From assembly GCA_037624485.1 (NCBI GenBank), contig JASJJC010000009.1, positions 290,320 through 354,319 on the forward strand: 64,000 bases of DNA. Reading direction: 5' to 3'. A program made the translations under genes and the position numbers. Positions 17,848 to 27,173 of this stretch are shown here, piece by piece (the stretch's first letter is position 1; every line of letters begins with the position of its first letter). The notes beneath the pieces are model-generated. The model was not told the DNA's origin. It searched no databases and saw nothing but the letters and a program-made list of their open reading frames with translations. The DNA comes from JAFMKE01 sp037624485. Lineage in GTDB: Bacteria; Bacteroidota; Bacteroidia; Chitinophagales; UBA8649.

Positions 17848-18250
17848 GAGAAAAACAGCCATTATTGCAGTACTGGGAATCTTAGGATTTTGGTTGCTGA
17901 CAAAAACCTTGAATACTTTGGTGAAAAGTCCAGGATCAACCAGCTACGCATACAATTGCGCCAAATGCCATGGTAAAAATGGGGAGGGATTAGGGGCGTT
18001 AATACCTCCATTGGCAGACACTGATTGGTTAGCAACTAATATGGATCAAGTTCCCTGTATTATCAGGGTTGGAATTAGTGATTCTTTGCACATCAATCAG
18101 GTATGGTATAAAGAAGAAATGCTGGGGCTGGATTACTTGAATGATATTCAAGTAGCCAATATAACCAATTATGTCAGTAAGCGATTTACGGCAGAACAGA
18201 AGTATTATTCACAAATGGAAATAGAAGCACTTCTTAAAAAATGTGAGTAG
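17837..18250 (+). CDS. Membrane-anchored class I cytochrome c
   Basis: A 137-residue monohaem cytochrome c. One N-terminal TM helix (about 8-26) acts as an uncleaved anchor, followed by a haem-binding CAKCH (C41, C44, H45). M95 in EEMLGLDYL is the probable sixth haem ligand. The GxxxPPLADTDWL segment is typical of small cytochromes in Bacteroidota SCO loci. Overlaps the SCO gene in a different frame, so the pair is very likely co-translated. Role: electron carrier or oxidase-associated; the partner is unknown. Confidence 0.87.
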   Translation: MSTRRKTAIIAVLGILGFWLLTKTLNTLVKSPGSTSYAYNCAKCHGKNGEGLGALIPPLADTDWLATNMDQVPCIIRVGISDSLHINQVWYKEEMLGLDYLNDIQVANITNYVSKRFTAEQKYYSQMEIEALLKKCE

Positions 18251-18332
18251 CGATTATATTTAGCTTGTAAAGTCATTCCCCAGAATTTGAATAAAAGATC
18301 CATCCATCAGAAATGCCTGGATTATTGAGGAC

Positions 18333-18992
18333 TCAGATCCTTTTAAATGCCAAGGTAATCTCTCTTTTACCTGGAGGTCCTGGAACGCCTTTGACTTCAA
18401 AATTCACACTTTTTAGATTGCGTTTAAATTGACCTTTCGCACAATATGTCGTCAAGTGCCCCCCTCTTTTTAATAGATTAAACATGTTCAGTAGGATAGG
18501 AGGCTCCCAAAGATGTGCCTGAGCAGCTGGTGCAAATGCATCGTAGAAAATGACGTCTACAGCTGGGATAAAGCTTAAGTCTGTATCCTCTAGCAAACTA
18601 TTAATTTTAAATAAGCTAAAATTAGAGCAAAGTACCACTTCAGTATTCCATTCCGCTTCATGAATTTGATGAAATACCTTAGTATCCTCGATAAGCTTAT
18701 CGTATTGCATCGCTTGACTTTCTTCAAGAGTAATGGGGTAAGCCTCTATGGAATAATAACGGATCTTGATACCATACTTATCCGCATAGTCATAGGCTAG
18801 TAAGGCATTCAATCCAGTGCCTAAGCCCATTTCAAACACTACGAGTTCTTTTGCTTGTGGATAGTGTGCTAATCCCTCTTGAATAAAGACATGTTGACTT
18901 TCTTGCAAGGCACCATGAATAGAGTGGTAGTGTTCGCCTAATACTTTATGCAAAAGGGTGTTTGTTCCGTCAGCTGTAGGAATAATTTTCAT
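18333..18992 (-). CDS. mnmD: MnmD-type tRNA mnm5s2U34 methyltransferase
   Basis: A 219-residue SAM-dependent methyltransferase acting on 5-aminomethyl-2-thiouridine at tRNA position 34; it corresponds to the methyltransferase half of MnmC without the oxidase half. The family motifs are clear: YHSIHGALQES, SAM-binding FEMGLGTGLNALL, FYDAFAPAAQAHLW and LTTYCAKGQFKRNLK. Stand-alone MnmD is the usual Bacteroidota form. It is the last gene of a minus-strand run with the oxygenase gene and purC (19-base gap). Confidence 0.92.
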   Translation of the reverse strand: MKIIPTADGTNTLLHKVLGEHYHSIHGALQESQHVFIQEGLAHYPQAKELVVFEMGLGTGLNALLAYDYADKYGIKIRYYSIEAYPITLEESQAMQYDKLIEDTKVFHQIHEAEWNTEVVLCSNFSLFKINSLLEDTDLSFIPAVDVIFYDAFAPAAQAHLWEPPILLNMFNLLKRGGHLTTYCAKGQFKRNLKSVNFEVKGVPGPPGKREITLAFKRI

Positions 18993-19011
18993 TGCATAAA
19001 GATAAGCTTAC

Positions 19012-19626
19012 TTACAAGAAGTTGACATCATTGAGTTGATCTTTTAACCAGCCAGTAATACTAAATCGTTCGGCATGACAAGGCAACACTTCGTGCATAA
19101 GTTCACTTTTAAAAATCACGATTCGATTAAAAATGGGGTTAATTCTTTCAATGTTATCGTCTTTGTAAATAATTAACTGACCACCTAATTCAGCTGTCCA
19201 ATTTTCATTGAGATAAAAAACTATTGAAATTATGCGATGTTTCAATTGGTCGAATTGATCGCTATGCTTTTTGTAAAAGGATCCTTTAGGATAGATTGCA
19301 TACATGCATTCTTGATCTTTCAAAGAAAGAAAAAACTCTCTATTCATTTGCAGTCTTAAGGTCTCCAAAACTTGCAGGTAGGCCTTTGTAGCAGGAAGAC
19401 AATCAGAAGAGTTAATCCATTTTATCTGATCATTGCGATAATTTTCTTGAACTTTAAGATTGATTAAATTCCCCACAGCAGCTTGTTTGAATGCTTCTTG
19501 TTCTTGCCAGTATTTAGCTTCCGTCAAAACATCTTGCACCAATTCTTGCTTAAGAAAATTGTCGATAATTAGTAGGCCGTTCGCTGCAAAGGCATCAAGT
19601 TGGGCTTCGTCAAGTTTTATATGCAC
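19012..19626 (-). CDS. 2OG-Fe(II) oxygenase (prolyl-4-hydroxylase-like)
   Basis: A 204-residue non-haem iron dioxygenase using 2-oxoglutarate. The iron triad is visible as H121-x-D123 (KKHSDQF) and H178 (ELMHEVLP), with R187 (ERFSITGWL) in the place that normally binds the 2-oxoglutarate carboxylate. This is the P4H/PKHD-type fold; the substrate (a protein residue or an RNA-associated protein) is unknown. The start is a GTG overlapping the purC stop by one base (TAGTG), so it is coupled to purC; mnmD follows 19 bases later. Confidence 0.85.
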   Translation of the reverse strand: MHIKLDEAQLDAFAANGLLIIDNFLKQELVQDVLTEAKYWQEQEAFKQAAVGNLINLKVQENYRNDQIKWINSSDCLPATKAYLQVLETLRLQMNREFFLSLKDQECMYAIYPKGSFYKKHSDQFDQLKHRIISIVFYLNENWTAELGGQLIIYKDDNIERINPIFNRIVIFKSELMHEVLPCHAERFSITGWLKDQLNDVNFL

Positions 19627-20552
19627 TAAGTTATTGCAGCAATCACTTTCCCCTCAATGGAGGAAACCTCACTTGGGACGAATTGCTTACCCGTTATTGT
19701 TTCGTAGAGCTGAATATACTTTTTACTGATCGTTTCTATTACTTCTTTGCTCATCGTTGGCATTTGTTGCCCTTCTTTTCCTTGGAAGCCTTCGTTCATT
19801 AACCATTCACGCACAAACTCCTTAGAAAGGTGCTCTTGCGCTTGCTTATTAGCCTGTCTTTCATCAAAATCAGCTAAATGAAAATAACGAGAAGAGTCTG
19901 GGGTGTGAATCTCATCGATGAGAATCACTTTACCCGCATAAATACCAAATTCATACTTGGTGTCAACTAAAATCAATCCTCTTTCAGCAGCCATTTCTGT
20001 TCCTCTCTGGAATAAAGCTCGTGTATATTTTTCTAAGGTCTCCCAAACGGATTTACTAACTATACCTTGCGCTATGATATCTTCTTTACTTATGTCTTCA
20101 TCATGACCTTCTTCAGCCTTCGTAGCTGGAGTGATTATTGGACTTTGAAGTTTATCATTTTCGTGAAGTCCTTCCGGAAGGGGAATACCACAAAGTATCC
20201 TTTGTCCACTTCTATAAGTTCGTGCAGCATGTCCCGTAAGATAGCCTCTAATGACCATTTCTAGTCGAATGGGCTCACATTTTTTACCTATGGTTACGTT
20301 TGGATGGGGAATACTTTCCACCCAGTTCGGTACAATATCTTTTGTTGCTTCTAGAAAGTGGGCAGCAATCAAATTAAGAACTTGCCCTTTAAAAGGTATA
20401 GGGGCAGGGAGGATATGATCAAAAGCCGAAATCCTATCGGTTGCAACAATAACTAATTTGTCATCAAAGCTATATACATCGCGCACTTTGCCGTGATACA
20501 CATCAGTTTGACTGGAGAATGAGAAGTTTGTAGAGTCGAGTACTTTTGACAT
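19626..20552 (-). CDS. purC: SAICAR synthetase PurC
   Basis: A 308-residue purine-synthesis enzyme joining CAIR and aspartate with ATP. Key signatures are GKVRDVYSFDDKLVIVATDRISAFD at the N-terminus, EMVIRGYLTGHAAR, ITPATKAEEGHDE and ILVDTKYEFG. It is the longer SAICAR synthetase type (about 300 residues). The ATG at 20552 (MSKVLDSTNFSF) is used because a minus-strand promoter box at 20572-20579 lies between it and the upstream ATG at 20585. First gene of the purC-oxygenase-mnmD operon. Confidence 0.95.
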   Translation of the reverse strand: MSKVLDSTNFSFSSQTDVYHGKVRDVYSFDDKLVIVATDRISAFDHILPAPIPFKGQVLNLIAAHFLEATKDIVPNWVESIPHPNVTIGKKCEPIRLEMVIRGYLTGHAARTYRSGQRILCGIPLPEGLHENDKLQSPIITPATKAEEGHDEDISKEDIIAQGIVSKSVWETLEKYTRALFQRGTEMAAERGLILVDTKYEFGIYAGKVILIDEIHTPDSSRYFHLADFDERQANKQAQEHLSKEFVREWLMNEGFQGKEGQQMPTMSKEVIETISKKYIQLYETITGKQFVPSEVSSIEGKVIAAIT

Positions 20553-20571
20553 GTTTACGCTTATTTTTTTA

Positions 20572-20605
20572 CAAAAGTAAGACATCTAAAGTTTAGGATA
20601 ATCAA
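20572..20605 (-). promoter_or_regulatory. Promoter of the purC operon
   Basis: Minus-strand -7 TACTTTTG (20572-20579) with a -33 TTG (20603-20605) and a 23-base spacer. The first ATG downstream is 20552. Confidence 0.55.
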
Positions 20606-20679
20606 TTATTGTTAACGGGTGTTGAGAATGAAAATACTTTAGCTAATGCAAGATACACGGTGCTCTAAGGATTGTCAAT

Positions 20680-20714
20680 AAAAAAAGGAAGTGTTAGATG
20701 TCACTTCCTTTTTT
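20680..20714 (-). terminator. Terminator after the exported dikinase-like gene
   Basis: A 13-base perfect stem AAAAAAGGAAGTG / CACTTCCTTTTTT with an 8-base loop, ending in a T-run on the minus strand. It lies between the stop at 20737 and the purC promoter. Confidence 0.8.
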
Positions 20715-20736
20715 AAAGTTATTTTTTAAATTGAGC

Positions 20737-23700
20737 TTAAAATTTAAGCAGTTTAAAACGATTTTCAAATCTATTGTTGTAGCACCTGATAAAATAGCTG
20801 CCAGAAGCAAAACCTTCTAAGGATATAATAGTCTTCAAGCTGCTATTCTTTGAAATAGTTGCTGTTTTGATCGTTCTTCCCAAATTATCGTAAACTTCAA
20901 TACTGACGTTTTCAAGCAGACCAACAGAAGATTCAATTTCAACACTAAAATAGTCTTTAGTTGGATTGGGGTATATTCTAATTCCACCAGAAAATGGATC
21001 ATTTATACCGCTCACCAAAGGAGCTTCAATAGTTAATGACCGCTCTTGTGTGCAGACACCAGATGCATCGACAATAACAATTTCATAGGTCCCTGTATCT
21101 AAATCATTAAACTCATTGCTTGTAAAAAAGGTGATTCCCCCATCTACACTATAGCTAAATGGACTGGATCCAGATGTAGGGTACAGTGAGATAGATCCAT
21201 CATTAGCAAGTTGAGAAGAGGCATTGGTTATCGTAATATCCAAATTAAAGTCTTTACAAGCCTTGACGGGAACTTGTTGTTCATAGATACATATTTCCGC
21301 GGCATCTTTTACTATTACATTGTAATTGCCCACAGCTAAATCGGTGAACACGTTATCAAATGTAAAGTTTTGACCTCCATCAATACTATACTGATGCGGT
21401 GCAACGCCAGAATATGGGGTAATGGTAATCGTTCCATTAGCAGATACAACAGATGTAACCTTAGTGGCAGATATATCTACTGCATTGAATGAACATGTTT
21501 CAATCACAACATTTTCCTGATAAGAACAATTGCCAGCGCCACCTTGAATGACTATCGAATAGTTTCCTGCTTCTAAATTGTTAAAGGTATTTTCTTCAGA
21601 AAATGTTTGTCCACCATCAATGCTATATTGAAAAGGACTTAATCCGGAGTTAGTACTAATAGTAATCACCCCATCGTCTGCAGTTGATGAACTTGAATGT
21701 GATATGTTGACATCTGCTGTGAGCGCACATCCGGTTCCATCTGGACAGAATAATTCTACGGTCTTATCATCAAATTCACCGTCATCATAAGCAATTATTT
21801 CACCTGCAGCATTAAAAACTGTAATATCGCCACGCCCAAAACCGCAACAAATTCCATCACCAAATGAATCATAGACGTAGAGTGAAAAACATGAACTGTA
21901 ATTTAAACAAATATCCTCACTGTAGATCTGTGTATTAGATTGCAATGATCCACTTGCTACAATCTCATTCGCTACTTCATCATAGATTTTCCAAGAAGTC
22001 TCTTGTGGGTAATTATCAGCGTTGATTAAAAGGGTGACGATATCGTAATCTGAATCGACGACCGTACTTGTGAAGGCTGAATTATTTACTAAATCACCAT
22101 CGAATTGGTTGTTGACATTGATTAAGTCAAAGCTTATTGTATTATTTGAACCTGGACTTAGATTATCGTCAAAAATGATACTTAGGATGTCTTGTTCTTG
22201 AGAAGAGATATCCACGTTAAAACTAAAATTACCCAAACTTACCCCATTGATTATTAGTTCAATTTCTAAATCATTGATTGTTGATTCGCCATGGTTGGTA
22301 ATCATAATATCTGCTCTAATTTTATCGTCGCAAATGGCTTCTACTTCAATGATATCAAGGGATCCGTCTAATAAATGCAACTTAGATAAAACTATATTTA
22401 AAGTATCATTGTTTCCATATTCATCATCCACATCTTGGACAATACCTGTGAGGTTGTAATCGCCAACTGCTGAAAAGTCCTGTGCTATGGAAAATTGAAA
22501 ATCAGCATTGGAAAATGGTTTAATGGTATCTGCAATGTTTAAAGTTTCTGCTAATTGCCCATCCACTAAAAATGATATTTCAAAATCACTCATATCGATC
22601 AGACCTTTATTGGCAATATTAGCGGTAACGAGTTCATTATTACCTAGGCTTGATGAAGTTTGGGGATTCACAAAAGCTGTGATCCCTAAATCATTGTTGG
22701 CTTTGATATCTGCCCAAAAGGAAACCCATGGTCTAGCTTGTTTAATTATTAGTTGATCTTGTGCGGTAACCTTGTACTCAATATCCATGGCAAAGCCTTC
22801 TGCGCCCTCAACATCGTATAGCGTAGCAAATTCATCATGAATAACGGTAAGGAATTCTCTCATCTGATTAAGGTATGCTTGGTCCATAACTAACTCGCCT
22901 GCATTGACGAGGTTGGATAACCTTAAAACAAGGTAGCCTGCTCCTTGAAGTACATCTTCATAAAGCAAAATTTCTTCTGGGATTGAATTCGCTTCAGGAT
23001 TTGTAATCAACGATTCGCCTAATTGCGTATTGAGATAAAAGGTGCTATCTGTGTCATAAATTGGATCAATACTAACCCCTACACCATTGGATTGTTCTTC
23101 TTGAAAATTGGGGTGACATAATATTCCCATTGCAGCAATAAAATGGTCAACTCGGTAGAAGTCTCTCTCTTCAAATGCCCTAAAATTCCACATGCTTGCA
23201 TAAACTTGTTTAATGGATTTTGAGATATGTCCCTCTTCAAGGTATTGTGTTTTTGAGGTGTATAAGCCTGCACCACTAAAACCAGGTAAATCTTCATTAT
23301 TTGTACTTGACCGGCATCTAACAGCGGTTCCTACCGGGAAGTTATCATGCATAGCTTGCAATTCGTCTAACATCCATTGAGGCATTGGAGCATCTTTTAT
23401 ATCTTTCCTCAAATCCTTTAAACGATCAATTCGAAAATTTAGATCATTAATAAACGCAGGATTATTTATCATGACTTCAGCCTCCTCGTAAAAATTATTA
23501 TATTTCATGAATTCATCATAGAAGTAAAAAGGTATTCCAAAACCATCGGGAATAGTACCCGCTGGAAACCCGAAAGACCTCATGGTGGCTACATTAGAGC
23601 ATTTTGCGCCAAAAGAAGTAGCCATCTCAAATGCTATAGAGTCTAATGCTAAAATTGTGGTTTGACTTAAATCTCGAATAGGGATTTGCGCTTCAGTGGG

Positions 23701-24918
23701 TCGTAAGTCTTCATACCATGTATTCACCTCGCTAAGTGTCGCTTCTCTTATATAAAACTTATCACTCTCTACTTTATAGTAAATATACCCGTTTAACAAA
23801 TTCTCTATGGAATCAATTGATAAAGGGTCTTTTATGTATGCATTGGGGACATTATCTTGAATAGCTCTCAAATTAACATGCGAAAGAGGAGTTTGAATCA
23901 CTGATGTTATTATACCTCCTACTCGCGGCAAAGAATTTGGCAACGCGTCATACAATACGATATCTCTAGATCCCGGGCTTTCATCAAGAGCCATTTGTTT
24001 GAAGAAGCCGTAGCCTTCTGCTTCATGAAAAGGAATGTAATTGACTTCTGCAAAAACTTCCGATTCTAAGACTACATCTATTCTGGAACCCACAAAATCT
24101 TGAGCATAATTATTGAGATAATCATTTTCATCATTCTGTCCAATAAAGTGATTCATGTTGTTCTGAAGGAAAGGCATATTAGCTATAAGTAACTCATACG
24201 TTCTTTGGGTTGCTTCAAAATCTTTAGCATCTCCAAAAGAGAAATTGAACGAATATGTCCCAATAACTCCGCCAGGAGTGATTACATTAGGATTAAAAAC
24301 AATCTCACCAGAGCTATCATCACCGGTTACAGAGGCATTAATTCCACTCCAAAAAGAAGCGTGAATAATATATGTATTACTATTGATAAAATAAACCTGT
24401 GGATTAGGTGAGTCCCTATCAAGAATACCGAATTTAACATACAATTGATCATCTAGAAATGGTGCCCAACCAACATTTTGAACTGTAGCTAAATCTGTAA
24501 AAGTTTGTGCATCGGGTATTGAGGTGGCCCCATCAATAAGTGCTATTGGGGATGCAAAGTTTAGCGGTGCATCCGTCGGCATATTATTAAACTCGGTAAT
24601 GTCATCCATCCCATCCCCATCCGAATCATCCGGGTTTGCTATGTCGTGTTCAGTTATGGTATAGTTCGCTTCTGGGTAAGCTGCTGCTGGTTCTGAAATA
24701 ACCATTGTTCCGTTAACACCCATAGTCATTGAGGTTATCCATTGAAAGGTGGGACTATGTTGAGCAGTAAGGGTATAGTATTTATTTGCTTGCGCCTGAA
24801 TTGATAATTGCACTTGCCCCGTAGTATTTACAGAATAATTGTCAATTGTAACTTGTGCAGAGCATACACTGCAAATCGCAATTATCCATAATAGGGATAG
24901 AATCATTGGTTTTCTCAT
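20737..24918 (-). CDS. Exported dikinase-like protein (phosphohistidine + PPDK ATP-binding domains, SprB-like repeats, T9SS)
   Basis: 1393 residues, function undescribed as far as I know. Order: signal peptide (1-21); beta-rich N-terminus with a calcium-loop motif DSDGDGMDD (about 95-105); a PEP-utilising/glucan-water-dikinase-like swivelling domain (about 320-375) with TPLSHVNLRA (H347 at the phosphohistidine position); a PPDK-type PEP/pyruvate ATP-binding domain (about 420-735) with SFGAKCSN, VRCRSSTNNEDLPGFSGAG (R536) and the closing KQARPW; CARDB-like modules (about 740-960); a YDSFGDGICCGFG module; three SprB-like repeats of about 75-80 residues (PFQYSIDGGQTF); and a type A T9SS tail (IYPNPTKDYFSVEI). 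His domain before ATP domain is the order of glucan/water dikinases. Dikinases are normally cytosolic, so the export signals are the surprise. Enzymatic activity is inferred from retained motifs. Confidence 0.75.
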   Translation of the reverse strand: MRKPMILSLLWIIAICSVCSAQVTIDNYSVNTTGQVQLSIQAQANKYYTLTAQHSPTFQWITSMTMGVNGTMVISEPAAAYPEANYTITEHDIANPDDSDGDGMDDITEFNNMPTDAPLNFASPIALIDGATSIPDAQTFTDLATVQNVGWAPFLDDQLYVKFGILDRDSPNPQVYFINSNTYIIHASFWSGINASVTGDDSSGEIVFNPNVITPGGVIGTYSFNFSFGDAKDFEATQRTYELLIANMPFLQNNMNHFIGQNDENDYLNNYAQDFVGSRIDVVLESEVFAEVNYIPFHEAEGYGFFKQMALDESPGSRDIVLYDALPNSLPRVGGIITSVIQTPLSHVNLRAIQDNVPNAYIKDPLSIDSIENLLNGYIYYKVESDKFYIREATLSEVNTWYEDLRPTEAQIPIRDLSQTTILALDSIAFEMATSFGAKCSNVATMRSFGFPAGTIPDGFGIPFYFYDEFMKYNNFYEEAEVMINNPAFINDLNFRIDRLKDLRKDIKDAPMPQWMLDELQAMHDNFPVGTAVRCRSSTNNEDLPGFSGAGLYTSKTQYLEEGHISKSIKQVYASMWNFRAFEERDFYRVDHFIAAMGILCHPNFQEEQSNGVGVSIDPIYDTDSTFYLNTQLGESLITNPEANSIPEEILLYEDVLQGAGYLVLRLSNLVNAGELVMDQAYLNQMREFLTVIHDEFATLYDVEGAEGFAMDIEYKVTAQDQLIIKQARPWVSFWADIKANNDLGITAFVNPQTSSSLGNNELVTANIANKGLIDMSDFEISFLVDGQLAETLNIADTIKPFSNADFQFSIAQDFSAVGDYNLTGIVQDVDDEYGNNDTLNIVLSKLHLLDGSLDIIEVEAICDDKIRADIMITNHGESTINDLEIELIINGVSLGNFSFNVDISSQEQDILSIIFDDNLSPGSNNTISFDLINVNNQFDGDLVNNSAFTSTVVDSDYDIVTLLINADNYPQETSWKIYDEVANEIVASGSLQSNTQIYSEDICLNYSSCFSLYVYDSFGDGICCGFGRGDITVFNAAGEIIAYDDGEFDDKTVELFCPDGTGCALTADVNISHSSSSTADDGVITISTNSGLSPFQYSIDGGQTFSEENTFNNLEAGNYSIVIQGGAGNCSYQENVVIETCSFNAVDISATKVTSVVSANGTITITPYSGVAPHQYSIDGGQNFTFDNVFTDLAVGNYNVIVKDAAEICIYEQQVPVKACKDFNLDITITNASSQLANDGSISLYPTSGSSPFSYSVDGGITFFTSNEFNDLDTGTYEIVIVDASGVCTQERSLTIEAPLVSGINDPFSGGIRIYPNPTKDYFSVEIESSVGLLENVSIEVYDNLGRTIKTATISKNSSLKTIISLEGFASGSYFIRCYNNRFENRFKLLKF

Positions 24919-25155
24919 TTTTCTATATTTTTTTTCGTTTTAGAGATAAGTAGTCTCTTATTTTATCATTCTACCTATCCATCAAAAATAGCCTTTGCTT
25001 CTCATTACCAAAGATAGTATGTTTAATTTGTTAAAAAAAAGACAAATTTTATCGAGTGTAGCCTTGTCGGAATGTGAAAAGGCTCAGCGTCGAATTATCA
25101 ACTGCTTGTGGAGGTCCTTTAGTCAGTTTATTTGGCCTAAAATAGCTTTCATATC

Positions 25156-25677
25156 TCAATCCTTACAACTAAAAGCAGAATGAAATAAATGAATTCGACC
25201 ACTATTTTTACTTATGACGACTTGGTATATTCGGTTGTAAATATCTAGATCGAATGCTCCTATGTTTTCTCCAATCAAAAGACCTGCTAAAACACCAGTT
25301 GTATTGCTATGTCCAACAACTAGAACATCTTTTTTACAGCCTAATAATACTTCTGAAAAATCTTCCAGTTCTGCTGCATTATAGTCTTTAAGTTTAAGTC
25401 CTTTGGCGTTAGCTGTTGGCAGTGCCGTGTTTTTAGTTCGGTTATAGTTTGTGCTATAGACTGCTTCCAGATTTATATCCTGAAAAAAATTAGTTAGTTG
25501 ATTTGCTCGTTGTTTACCACATGGAGTAAGTGCTGGATCGGCGTAACTGTCAACGCTTAAATCCTTTTCTGCGTGTCTAACCAAATATATGGTAAATATA
25601 TCGGTATTATTTTGTGCAGTGATGTCAGTTTTAAATCCTAAAACTATCAGAATTATTAAGATATATTTTATTTTCAT
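25156..25677 (-). CDS. Exported histidine phosphatase family protein
   Basis: A 173-residue phosphoglycerate-mutase-like phosphatase with a signal peptide (1-21, ending DITAQ), so it acts in the periplasm or outside. The RHG motif is LVRHAEKD, followed by TPCGKQRANQL and the second catalytic His in VVGHSNTTGVL. The size and SixA-like brevity fit the small branch-2 histidine phosphatases of Bacteroidota. Substrate unknown. The 237 bases between it and the large gene at 24918 hold no convincing gene. Confidence 0.85.
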   Translation of the reverse strand: MKIKYILIILIVLGFKTDITAQNNTDIFTIYLVRHAEKDLSVDSYADPALTPCGKQRANQLTNFFQDINLEAVYSTNYNRTKNTALPTANAKGLKLKDYNAAELEDFSEVLLGCKKDVLVVGHSNTTGVLAGLLIGENIGAFDLDIYNRIYQVVISKNSGRIHLFHSAFSCKD

Positions 25678-25926
25678 TTGCTAAAATTAAATTGTTCTAT
25701 TTTCATTTAAAGCAACAAACATACCATTTACTTATGATTAATGTTTTGCTTGCACCTAGTTAGAAATAGCCGATTCACTGACAACGTCAACATAAGCTTC
25801 TTCCATTATAAAAATTTGTTTGAAGATGGAATTTAAAATTGTTGGGAATAAGCCTCCTCGAAATACATATTCTATCGGTATTGACTGTTTTTTTGTTCAT
25901 TTATTTACATACTTTTTATTCATCTT

Positions 25927-25934
25927 TATATTTG
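25927..25934 (+). promoter_or_regulatory. -7 promoter element abutting the glycosyltransferase start
   Basis: A perfect TATATTTG ends 2 bases before the ATG at 25937. It indicates a leaderless or near-leaderless transcript and argues against the in-frame ATG at 25820. No -33 TTG at standard spacing. Confidence 0.5.
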
Positions 25935-25936
25935 AT

Positions 25937-27157
25937 ATGAAAAAACTATTAGTCATCGGTCGCACCTTTCCTGAGCCCAAAACCACAGCTGCCGGTGGTC
26001 ATATGATGGATATTTTAAGGTTTTTTCAAAAAATGGAATATCAAATTATCTTTACTAGTACGGCAAGCTTATCCGAACATTCAGCCCAATTAGAAGCTCT
26101 TGATATACCCCTTCAAAACATTGTTCTAAATGATTCTAGTTTTGACGAGTTGCTGCTAGAATTTCAAGCTGATGTGGTTTTGTTTGATCGTTTTATTACG
26201 GAAGAACAATTTGGTTGGCGAGTGAATGAGGTGCTTCCTGCTTGTGTTAAAATACTGGATACGGAAGATTTACATTTTTTACGACGAGCTAGAGAAAGAG
26301 CCTTGAAGGCGAATGAATCTTTTTCATCGGATCATCTATATACCGACGATGCGAAAAGAGAATTGGCGAGCATCTTACGTTGCGATTTATCTCTGATTGT
26401 TTCAGCGTTTGAAATGAATCTCTTACAAGAGACTTTCAACATACCCCAAGCACTCTTGATGTACTTGCCCTTGTTGGTAGATCCTGCAATTAAAGCGGAA
26501 AATTCATCTTTTACAGAACGAACACATTTTATTAGTGCAGGGAATTTTCTTCACGCACCTAATCTTGACGCAGTGAAATTTTTGAAACATGAAATTTGGC
26601 CTTTGATAAGGGCCCAGCTTCCTCAAGCTGAACTTCATATTTATGGTGCTTATGCTCCAGAACATATCAAGCAAATGCATAAACCTAGCGAGGGATTTAT
26701 GATAGAAGGTTGGATAGAAAATTTAGATGAAGTTATGCAAAATGCTAGAATCTGTTTGGCGCCTATTCGATTTGGCGCAGGACTCAAAGGGAAGTTGATG
26801 GATGCCATGCGTAATGGTCTTCCTATGGTATCAACACCCGTTGGGGTAGAGGCTATGTATGGTGAATTTCAAGTGCCCGGTGTAGTTGCTAATGATGCTG
26901 ATACGATAGCTAAGGCTGCCGTGGATTTATATACTAATCAGTCTAAGTGGGAATCATGTTTAGCTGATATCCATGTAATCTTGTATCAAGGATTCAATAA
27001 AATTCATTTCAACCAGGTTTTTGAGGCACGCTTAGGGAAGCTGCGAATCAATCTCAGAGAACATCGCAAGCAACATTTTTTCGGTCAGATTCTTCAGCAT
27101 GAAAGCTTACTTAGCACGAAGTATTTAAGTAAATGGATTGAAGAGAAGAATCGATAG
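25937..27157 (+). CDS. GT4-family glycosyltransferase
   Basis: A 406-residue GT-B glycosyltransferase. The N-terminal half begins KKLLVIGRTFPEPKTTAAGGHMMDIL. The C-terminal donor half has HFISAGNFLHAPNLDAVKFL, IYGAYAP, GWIENLDEVMQNARICLAPIRFGAGLKGKLMDAM and GLPMVSTPVG, which is the classic GT4 E-x7-E-like segment in variant form. The reading frame is open for 39 more codons to 25820, but that stretch is a poor hydrophobic tail and lies over a promoter, so the ATG at 25937 is preferred. Acceptor and donor unknown; probably exopolysaccharide or LPS related. Converges with the helicase gene. Confidence 0.82.
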   Translation: MKKLLVIGRTFPEPKTTAAGGHMMDILRFFQKMEYQIIFTSTASLSEHSAQLEALDIPLQNIVLNDSSFDELLLEFQADVVLFDRFITEEQFGWRVNEVLPACVKILDTEDLHFLRRARERALKANESFSSDHLYTDDAKRELASILRCDLSLIVSAFEMNLLQETFNIPQALLMYLPLLVDPAIKAENSSFTERTHFISAGNFLHAPNLDAVKFLKHEIWPLIRAQLPQAELHIYGAYAPEHIKQMHKPSEGFMIEGWIENLDEVMQNARICLAPIRFGAGLKGKLMDAMRNGLPMVSTPVGVEAMYGEFQVPGVVANDADTIAKAAVDLYTNQSKWESCLADIHVILYQGFNKIHFNQVFEARLGKLRINLREHRKQHFFGQILQHESLLSTKYLSKWIEEKNR

Positions 27158-27173
27158 GGGGCTGCGAGAACAA

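Noticed and set aside
24995..25183. A 62-codon plus-strand frame between the dikinase-like gene and the histidine phosphatase
   Set aside because: No recognisable family, no promoter box with good spacing, and it runs into the coding end of the phosphatase gene on the other strand. It is likely chance in an AT-rich spacer.
25820..25936. N-terminal extension of the GT4 protein back to ATG 25820
   Set aside because: The extension is not family-like, and a perfect TATATTTG box lies within it, 2 bases before the more plausible ATG 25937.
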